Assembly: GCA_023146365.1 (NCBI GenBank) | Contig: JAGLCE010000137.1 | Span: 1 to 13,117, forward strand | DNA length: 13,117 nucleotides | Source of the DNA: Endozoicomonadaceae bacterium | GTDB lineage: Bacteria > Pseudomonadota > Gammaproteobacteria > Pseudomonadales > Endozoicomonadaceae | Reading direction: 5' to 3' | Shown: positions 8,346-13,117 of the stretch, piece by piece | How positions within the stretch are numbered: position 1 is the first letter of the stretch | Layout: each line of letters begins with the position of its first letter | The notes under the pieces: model-generated | Told to the model about the DNA's origin: nothing | Databases searched by the model: none | The model's input: only the letters and a program-made list of their open reading frames with translations | Program-made: the position numbers and the translations under genes

Positions 8346-8987
8346 ATGAATCAGACGCTTGGAATGATAAGGGAGACTTTTCCTGTCGGTCCCCTGCGAT
8401 GTAATTGTACTATTATTGGAGACCCTCTCACTCGCAAAGGTATCGTCGTTGATCCTGGCGGGGATGCAGACCTTATTCTTGAGAAAGTGTATGCTCACAA
8501 TCTACAGATTGTTGCACTTATTCACACGCATGCTCATCTGGATCATTTTCTGGCCAGTGGTGAGATGAAAAAAAAGACTGGCGCACCTATCCACCTGCAT
8601 AAGGACGACAAATTTCTGTGGGACAACCTGGAAACCCAATGCCGGATGTTTGGTATACCTTACCATCCAGTGCCAGGGCCAGATTTCTGGCTGCACGATG
8701 ATGAAGCGTTAACCTGTTGCCAAGGAGTGGCTATGCATACGCCAGGGCATAGCCCTGGCTCCATGAGCTTTTGGTTTGCTGATCACAAACTGTTAATTGC
8801 CGGAGATACACTGTTTAGGCGGGGGATCGGGCGAACGGATCTTTGGGGCGGAGATTATCCAACTATTGAACGTTCTATTCGGAAACGGCTCTATATACTG
8901 GATGAAGAAACTGTCGTTGTGACGGGGCATGGATCCGATACGACCATCGGCGAAGAGATCAGAGAGAACATGGTTGTTAGAGGTTAA
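8346..8987 (+). CDS. YcbL-like metallo-beta-lactamase-fold hydrolase (glyoxalase II-like)
   Basis: This 213-residue single-domain cytoplasmic protein has the full zinc-binding set of the fold: HAHLDH at 62-67 (His62, His64, Asp66, His67), His135 in HTPGHSPGS, Asp154 in IAGDTLF and His195 in VTGHGSDT. The segment RRGIGRTDLWGGD at 159-170 and the start VGPLRCNCTII are typical of the YcbL/GloB2 group, which hydrolyses thioesters such as S-lactoylglutathione. The full GloB C-terminal glutathione-binding domain is absent, as expected for YcbL. Substrate cannot be told from sequence. GGAAG lies four bases before the ATG. The gene stands 136 bases after nadE in the same direction, and I see no terminator between them, so cotranscription is possible. 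Confidence 0.9.
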   Translation: MNQTLGMIRETFPVGPLRCNCTIIGDPLTRKGIVVDPGGDADLILEKVYAHNLQIVALIHTHAHLDHFLASGEMKKKTGAPIHLHKDDKFLWDNLETQCRMFGIPYHPVPGPDFWLHDDEALTCCQGVAMHTPGHSPGSMSFWFADHKLLIAGDTLFRRGIGRTDLWGGDYPTIERSIRKRLYILDEETVVVTGHGSDTTIGEEIRENMVVRG

Positions 8988-9049
8988 TGGCAGATGACGG
9001 TTAATACTGGGTGGAACAGTGGATTAATCCGGCGCGTATTTCGGCGTTT

Positions 9050-9255
9050 GATAGTCACTGTTCAATAACCAGGGGCAAAGCGTAATATAATTCATTTGTC
9101 TCTTGACAGGGTTTTGGTCTAAAAAATACTAAACCTGATGACTGTCTATTACCAGCCTTTCTGGAAATACGAATCTCCGATTTTTAAAGCCTCTAAAATC
9201 GAACGCCAGAACCCAAAAACTGTTTCAAAAACATATGGTTAGATAGTCACCTGTT
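9050..9255 (+). repeat. Pair of near-identical direct repeats (GATAGTCAC..TGTT)
   Basis: GATAGTCACTGTT at 9050-9062 recurs as GATAGTCACCTGTT at 9242-9255, one base longer. The 179 bases between them start near TAACCA (9066-9071) and end near TGGTTA (9235-9240), a weak inverted pair. This could be a target duplication around a small inserted element, or chance. A promoter-like TTGACA-N16-AATACT occurs at 9103-9130 with no obvious gene after it. The rest of 8988-9257 shows nothing recognisable. Confidence 0.25.
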
Positions 9256-9257
9256 TA

Positions 9258-9456
9258 TTGAAATGTTATTTGAGCCATAGAAGAAACCACCACATTGACC
9301 TGCTACGGCGATTCTTCCAAAAAGGAATGAAAATTGGCGGCTTATCTAGACATAAAATTGATGAGCCTCAATGTCTAATCATCATACACCCGCGAAAAGC
9401 CTTAAACTACTTTAATCCGATTGAGTTTTATCGGACCAGTGTGTGTCACTTAGTTT
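9258..9456 (+). pseudogene. IS30-family transposase C-terminal relic
   Basis: The plus-strand frame from 9258 reads LLRRFFQKGMKIGGLSRHKI, then DEPQCLIIIHPRKALNYFNP and IEFY. It matches the end of IS30-family transposases, which runs roughly NGLLRQFFPKG...LS..ELD....LN.RPRK.LGF.TP.E.F. The upstream codons HRRNHH look like a frame-slipped version of the ERGTNENTN motif that precedes NGLLR in the family; that slip destroys the catalytic Glu region. Only the last 60 or so codons remain, and I found no N-terminal portion nearby. The remnant ends inside the 3' end of the convergent dioxygenase-like gene. Family assignment rests on motif recall. The element is dead. Confidence 0.75.
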
Positions 9457-10503
9457 TTTCTGAAAAATCCTCATACTTTTTACATCTTGAGTAGTAAATT
9501 CTTTTGTTACATTCAAGTCATTTTCACTAAAAATACGAAAAACCAATGATGTTCTACTACTTAATTCCTCATTAAGTTCTCTAGAATGAAGAATACATAT
9601 CCCCCCTGTCTTCTGGTTTATTACATATCCAGAACCAGTGATATCCTCTATGCTTTTTAGATGTATAACTCGATTTTTTGTGAGACTCTTCATCTCCGCA
9701 TCAGCTATGTCATCTGGATTGTCAATCATTAAAACCTTGTCATAGGCAGGCGTTATATCTGCTAGCAGAGCAGAATAATCATCTTTATTATCTGAGTGAA
9801 CAAATCCCAACCCCAAGTGTGAAGTTACTTCTCTCTCCATGGTAGTGCCATGTTTTAACTGAATCACACAAAAAATAAGATAAGAAGGATCGGCAGTATA
9901 TGGCCAATAGTCTTGATGATAACCGATACCTGGCTTAATTGATGAATTATTATGATATCCAGCCATTCTGACTCCCAAATGATCTTCAGGAATTATTTTG
10001 TTAATATTTTCAAGTATTTTATTTATAATCTTCAAAATATTATCTGGATACCGCTCCTCTTCATCATGCTTCCACGACGGCACCCCTCTATTGATAGTAG
10101 CATCCATGTCGAAAGTCTTCTCATTAGCATGACTAGAGCCAGCAGCACCGTAAATTGCTTCATGTGATGAGCATGTAAAGTCATCAAGTGCTACAGCATC
10201 ATTATAATCTATACCTAATGCAATTTCATTAAAATCATTCTCAACGGCGCAATACCCTTTGGCTTCTAACTGCATACGTATGTCTTCAATTGTTCTAGGA
10301 GATTCATTCTCATCGGCGTTAACGTTATAATCGGGTTTTATTGTCCTTTCTCTTATTTCTGGCCTAGGCTGTGGAAGTTTAGAATCTTCCATATCCGTAG
10401 GTACCATACGATGGGTCGCCACTGAATCTAATTGAGTGTGTTCAGAACCACTTGATTGTTTTTGACTCACAGATGGTGGAAAATAATTATTGCTTACATT
10501 CAT
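9412..10503 (-). CDS. Putative Fe(II)/2-oxoglutarate dioxygenase (PhyH-like), orphan
   Basis: This 363-residue protein is not a family I recognise with confidence. Residues 1-65 are polar and disorder-like (rich in Ser, Asn, Gln, Pro), with no signal peptide. TIEDIRMQLEAKGYCAVEND (71-90) resembles the N-terminal helix and strand of PhyH-type dioxygenases. SIKPGIGYHQDYWPY (188-202) looks like the family's HxD iron motif (His196, Asp198). A distal His306 in GGICILHSRE, followed by Arg317 and SLVFRIF, fits the second iron His and the 2-oxoglutarate-binding Arg; the 108-residue HxD-to-His spacing is plausible. Substrate is unknown. AAAGGA six bases before ATG 10503 supports the start. Base composition is more A+T-rich than the pilus and nadE genes, which suggests acquisition. 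The last 14 or so codons overlap an IS30 relic in antisense. The disordered N-terminus could instead be a secretion signal. The fold call is inference. Confidence 0.6.
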   Translation of the reverse strand: MNVSNNYFPPSVSQKQSSGSEHTQLDSVATHRMVPTDMEDSKLPQPRPEIRERTIKPDYNVNADENESPRTIEDIRMQLEAKGYCAVENDFNEIALGIDYNDAVALDDFTCSSHEAIYGAAGSSHANEKTFDMDATINRGVPSWKHDEEERYPDNILKIINKILENINKIIPEDHLGVRMAGYHNNSSIKPGIGYHQDYWPYTADPSYLIFCVIQLKHGTTMEREVTSHLGLGFVHSDNKDDYSALLADITPAYDKVLMIDNPDDIADAEMKSLTKNRVIHLKSIEDITGSGYVINQKTGGICILHSRELNEELSSRTSLVFRIFSENDLNVTKEFTTQDVKSMRIFQKKLSDTHWSDKTQSD

Positions 10504-10633
10504 GTTTGTATCCTTTGAATAACATAATTAATACTATCTTATTGAATAACAATAAATAGAGTACGTGCCATTTAAGACAATTGTTCTTTGAAAAAGTTTC
10601 TGATGTCATATAAAAATAATAAATTTCTCGTCC

Positions 10634-10649
10634 CCACGCTCCTGCGTGG
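10634..10649. repeat. REP-like palindrome CCACGC-TCCT-GCGTGG
   Basis: Perfect six-base GC-rich arms around TCCT, set in AT-rich DNA and flanked by CGTCC and TAATACATA. It closely resembles the widespread repeat GTTCCCACGCTCCTGCGTGG followed by GAATGC that is scattered between genes in many gammaproteobacteria. The flanks here are degenerate (one C and one G lost from the outer stem). Such units are typically mobilised in trans by REP-associated transposases. Only one copy is seen in this window. Confidence 0.6.
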
Positions 10650-10993
10650 TAATACATATCTGTTCGTTATTTTGTAGACTAGATCCTAGATTGCCACAAT
10701 AACCGACACACGCTTGCCCCTGATTATTGAGAAGTTACGTTTTATGTGGAATCATAACGGTCGATTTCGGACGATAACATCGTTAAAGAACGAATCGTCG
10801 GATTGAAGTTGAATTTAAATCATCGGAAAAGCAATAACGGATAATTCAAAAGGAGACAATTTTTACTGTTTTTTTGTCGTTAAATTGGCTTCCAGATAAT
10901 CAAAGTTAATGGTCTGATATTCATTATATCATCGTTTCTTATTATGGGTTGTTCTTCTGTAATCACAGACTCTTCTTTACATGAATTGATGAT

Positions 10994-11040
10994 TCTATCT
11001 ATTAATTAACAGCAGACAAATTGATCTATCTATTGACAGC
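10994..11040 (+). repeat. Imperfect direct repeat TCTATCTATT..ACAGC
   Basis: TCTATCTATTAATTAACAGC (10994-11013) and TCTATCTATTGACAGC (11025-11040) share a perfect ten-base head and the tail ACAGC, offset 31 bases (about three helical turns). This might be a pair of regulator half-sites upstream of the CNNM-CBS gene or simple local duplication. Confidence 0.25.
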
Positions 11041-11250
11041 TGGAAAACCGACGACTGGATAAGACAATCATCTATTTTGGCACGCTTATATTTTACCTCG
11101 AACCAAAACATGATCGACTTTGTTTAGTTATTCTGAGGTTTTAGGATTACTAACCAGATTGTTTTTTTATAACAATAATAAATTTTTTGTATTTTTTAAT
11201 ATGAATTCATGTACGATACAAGTATGTTCGGATAATATGAGGATTCCAAT

Positions 11251-12369
11251 TTGTTAATGCTGGTAGTGTTTGCACTGGTAGCTATTTTTGTTTCATTTAT
11301 GTGTTCAGTCTTTGAAGCCGTACTTCTTAGTATTACCCCGTCTTGGCTGGCGGGTATGGAGCATGAACAAAAGAGCGATTATTATTTAAAACGTATTACG
11401 GCGATGAAGGAAAATATTGATCGTCCCCTTGCCGCAATCCTGATTCTTAACACGGTTGCTCATACTGCAGGTGCTGTGGGTGTTGGTGCGAAGGCTGCTG
11501 TCATGTTTGGTAGTCAGTATCTCGGAGTGGTCTCTGCCGTTATGACCGTGTTGGTTCTTGTACTCTCCGACATTATCCCTAAAACCATCGGTGCAACTTG
11601 GTGGCGACACTTAGTGCCCATGACATCTGTCTGTCTAGTTTGGATAATTCGCTTACTATTGCCAGTGCTCTGGTGTCTGGAGTTGCTGACATCGCGCATG
11701 ATCCGAGCTCATAGTGATAAAAGTGAACTGCGTTCGGAAATTTCAGCGTTAGTAGAATTGGGGCGTCGTCAGGGCGAGCTGTCTACGGAAGAGAGTCATA
11801 TCCTCCAGAGTCTTTTACGTTTTCATGAAGGCCGTCTGCACACGATAATGACGCCAAGAACCGTCGTTTTTTCTTTGCCTCAATCGGTGACAACGGCGGA
11901 GTATCTGGAAAAGCACAATGATGCAGGGTTCTCTCGTATTCCAGTTTATGAGGGGGGGCCGGATGATATCACAGGTTTTGTCTTGCGAGCGGAAGTGCTG
12001 GCTACACATCATCACCCCGAAGGTACGACTACGCTAGGCTGTTTGCGGCGCTCTATTATTCGGGTGATGGATTGCGAACGGGTTGATCGGCTGTTTTTCC
12101 GCTTGCTGGTAGAGCATTCTCATATTGCTCTGGTGGTGGATGAGTACGGTGATATACAGGGAATTGTTACCTTAGAAGACCTGATCGAAACACTGCTAGG
12201 TATGGAAATTGTCGACGAATGTGACCGAGATGTGGATATGCAGATTGTTGCTCGTCATCGTCGCATGCGCTGGTTGAAGAAACACAGACTGCAGATGTTT
12301 GGTGCATCAGGAAAGCTAGAGGCTGCGACGATCTCTTTAGTCGGAGGTTCAAATGCTGCAACCTCCTGA
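11251..12369 (+). CDS. CNNM (DUF21) - CBS-pair membrane protein without CorC domain
   Basis: This 372-residue inner-membrane protein belongs to the CorB/HlyC-related group linked to Mg2+/Co2+ efflux. A CNNM transmembrane domain (about 1-150) has hydrophobic segments near 1-29, 60-80, 90-112 and 120-147. Family hallmarks are SVFEAVLLS, ILILNTVAHTAGAVG and DIIPKTIGA. An acidic linker (LVELGRRQGELSTEE) leads to a CBS pair: about 198-255 (TIMTPRTVVF, FSRIPVYEG) and 262-320 (VDEYGDIQGIVTLEDLIETLLG). The C-terminal CorC/HlyC domain of longer relatives is absent, and only about 50 basic residues follow. Shorter relatives of this shape exist in bacteria. GAGGA at 11239-11243 is seven bases before TTG 11251 but thirteen before ATG 11257, so TTG is the likelier start. 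The transported ion is not established. Confidence 0.88.
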   Translation: MLMLVVFALVAIFVSFMCSVFEAVLLSITPSWLAGMEHEQKSDYYLKRITAMKENIDRPLAAILILNTVAHTAGAVGVGAKAAVMFGSQYLGVVSAVMTVLVLVLSDIIPKTIGATWWRHLVPMTSVCLVWIIRLLLPVLWCLELLTSRMIRAHSDKSELRSEISALVELGRRQGELSTEESHILQSLLRFHEGRLHTIMTPRTVVFSLPQSVTTAEYLEKHNDAGFSRIPVYEGGPDDITGFVLRAEVLATHHHPEGTTTLGCLRRSIIRVMDCERVDRLFFRLLVEHSHIALVVDEYGDIQGIVTLEDLIETLLGMEIVDECDRDVDMQIVARHRRMRWLKKHRLQMFGASGKLEAATISLVGGSNAATS

Positions 12370-12426
12370 TGAACTGACTGAACAGCGGGCTTTCGAGTAC
12401 AAGACGATGATCGAAGTGGTAAAAAT

Positions 12427-12549
12427 TTGGTGTCATGACAAACACACATTGCAGCCAACGTATGCGTTATTCCGGTTCGTGCAGCTTGTTTTGACATTCT
12501 GTAATAACGCTTCAACACAAATACAGCAAACTCAATGTTGTGACACCAA
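12427..12549. repeat. Concentric inverted repeats, ~123-base palindromic element
   Basis: TTGGTGTCATGACA at 12427-12440 is complementary to TGTTGTGACACCAA at 12536-12549 (12 of 14 positions). Inside it GCGTTATT at 12464-12471 is perfectly complementary to AATAACGC at 12503-12510. The two pairs have centres at 12488 and 12487, so they are concentric, with a further partial match (TTGCAG / TTGCTG on the folded arms). It begins 58 bases after the CNNM-CBS stop and lacks a terminator T-run. It could be a decayed miniature inverted-repeat element or a structured transcript end. An open frame (12353-12553, 66 codons) runs through it but shows no family features. Confidence 0.45.
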
Positions 12550-12635
12550 CTGATCGTCATGCTCAAATTAGATGTCAAAATTTAAAGGCTGACTCAAGGG
12601 TAACTATACCAGATTAAAGCGCATAAAAAATGGCT

Positions 12636-12878
12636 TCAGTTTTGTTGAGTGAACTCCATATTGCCCGGTTCATCTTTTGAGCTGAACCATAGCTTCAAAT
12701 AATTTCTGATCTTCTTTGACTCTTTCAGAAACTCTGAGTGCTTGGAGTGCCTAGTAGACTTAACTTTTTCATCCAGCTCTTCAAGACGATTAACGTCAAT
12801 ATCGATTTTATTCGCTTTAATAAAGAGTAGCATTTCTGATGTTGAACCGCAGATCGCCTCGCGACATTTCTTATTCAT
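12636..12878 (-). CDS. Small orphan protein, 80 residues, unknown
   Basis: I do not recognise this protein. From ATG 12878 it reads MNKKCREAICGSTSEMLLFI, then KANKIDIDVNRLEELDEKVK, and ends SSKDEPGNMEFTQQN. It is highly charged and predicted helical through the middle (about 14-65), with no membrane segment, signal peptide or recognisable motif; Cys5 and Cys10 are the only cysteines. The start is chosen because a perfect AGGAGG lies at 12888-12883, four bases upstream. A longer frame from 12971 would add 31 hydrophobic, AT-encoded residues with no such site. Composition is AT-rich and it faces no partner gene, so it is likely accessory DNA. The strong ribosome site is the main argument that it is real. 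Confidence 0.5.
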   Translation of the reverse strand: MNKKCREAICGSTSEMLLFIKANKIDIDVNRLEELDEKVKSTRHSKHSEFLKESKKIRNYLKLWFSSKDEPGNMEFTQQN

Positions 12879-12882
12879 TATT

Positions 12883-12888
12883 CCTCCT
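12883..12888 (-). promoter_or_regulatory. Consensus Shine-Dalgarno AGGAGG fixing the start of the 80-residue gene
   Basis: On the minus strand the sequence reads TAGGAGGAATAATG. It is the best Shine-Dalgarno I noticed in the window and it decides the ATG at 12878 over the longer start at 12971. Upstream lies a very AT-rich stretch (about 12900-12990) containing TATATAGAT on the minus strand, a possible -10 region, though no good -35 can be assigned. Confidence 0.6.
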
Positions 12889-13049
12889 ACTAAAAATACT
12901 AAATTCTCAAAATAAGTATGAATCATTATTTTTAATAAAAAATAATTGTTTTTAATTAAACATTTTTTCAAACTATCTATATAATGAAAACCTCGTAGTC
13001 TAGATATGAATGTTCTTTGACTATATCGCCACAGGACGGAAAAGGTTTA

Positions 13050-13117
13050 ATGGTTAAGTGTTTGGTCTCGCCTGATGGTATTCTTTTTAGGAGCTACCCA
13101 TTATTCCTCGCTCAAGA
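13050..13117 (+). CDS. Possible 5' end of a gene cut by the window edge
   Basis: ATG at 13050 opens a frame reading MVKCLVSPDGILFRSYPLFL up to the window end. AAAAGG lies four bases upstream as a modest ribosome site. Only 22 codons are visible, so neither reality nor function can be judged. The 171 bases between this and the 80-residue gene show only AT-rich promoter-like DNA. Confidence 0.2.
   Translation, partial: MVKCLVSPDGILFRSYPLFLAQ

Larger units (their letters stand above)
10504..11250. other. 747-base AT-rich intergenic region without a recognisable gene
   Basis: No convincing coding frame on either strand. It contains one REP-like palindrome (10634-10649), an imperfect hairpin GACGAT/ATCGTC around 10769-10800, a 31-base-spaced direct repeat (10994-11040), and a strongly T/A-rich stretch (about 11160-11205) that may hold the promoter of the downstream CNNM-CBS gene. 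It should also hold the promoter of the dioxygenase-like gene at its left end. I cannot pick out a clear -35/-10 pair for either. Confidence 0.5.

Noticed and set aside
9103..9130. Promoter-like TTGACA-N16-AATACT
   Set aside because: No gene or structured RNA could be placed downstream before the IS30 relic. It is mentioned in the repeat entry but not called as a promoter.
11033..11061. TTGACA upstream of the CNNM-CBS gene
   Set aside because: No acceptable -10 hexamer at 16-18 bases, and it lies about 200 bases from the start codon.
12353..12553. 66-codon plus-strand frame overlapping the CNNM-CBS stop
   Set aside because: Its ATG falls inside the CBS gene without a clear ribosome site, and composition and content look non-coding.
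12255..12578. 107-codon minus-strand frame across the end of the CNNM-CBS gene
   Set aside because: It is antisense to the CBS gene and runs through the palindromic element; no protein family is recognisable.

Overview
The window looks like a chromosomal segment of a gammaproteobacterium. The PilS/PilR pair, PilE, PilY1 remnant, FimX-like protein, glutamine-dependent NadE and YcbL-type hydrolase together fit a Pseudomonas/Oceanospirillales-type genome. Moderate to low G+C, several decayed insertion sequences, a REP-like palindrome and AT-rich accessory DNA would suit a host-associated marine lineage such as Endozoicomonadaceae. That lineage guess is inference only.

Layout. (1) Positions 1-1043 are wreckage: an IS3-family transposase relic on the minus strand abuts the C-terminal end of a pilY1 gene on the plus strand. 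The pilY1 piece carries a nonsense codon and a one-base frameshift. (2) Positions 1122-6468 form a type IV pilus block: an intact pilE-like minor pilin, a FimX-like PAS/degenerate GGDEF/degenerate EAL protein, then, convergent to them, the pilS-pilR two-component operon on the minus strand. (3) Positions 6587-8987 hold housekeeping genes: glutamine-dependent NAD+ synthetase (divergent from pilS, with two small palindromes between them) and a YcbL-like metallo-beta-lactamase-fold hydrolase. (4) Positions 8988-11250 are an AT-rich accessory patch. It holds an IS30-family transposase relic, a 363-residue protein on the minus strand that I read as a possible Fe(II)/2-oxoglutarate dioxygenase of the PhyH type behind a disordered N-terminal tail, and 747 bases of AT-rich non-coding DNA with one REP-like palindrome. 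(5) Positions 11251-13117 hold a CNNM/DUF21-CBS membrane protein lacking the usual C-terminal CorC domain, a concentric inverted-repeat structure, an 80-residue orphan gene with an excellent Shine-Dalgarno on the minus strand, and perhaps the first codons of another gene at the window edge.

How the genes fit together. PilS would sense a signal at the inner membrane and phosphorylate PilR, which would activate sigma-54 promoters such as that of the major pilin. The FimX-like protein would be a c-di-GMP effector for pilus assembly. PilE would be part of the pilus tip/priming complex together with PilY1. The local pilY1 is dead, so pilus function would need another pilY1 copy elsewhere or may be lost. 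The point most worth following up is the orphan dioxygenase-like protein, whose last codons appear to be supplied by the IS30 relic. I saw no CRISPR array, tRNA, rRNA or recognisable defence system.
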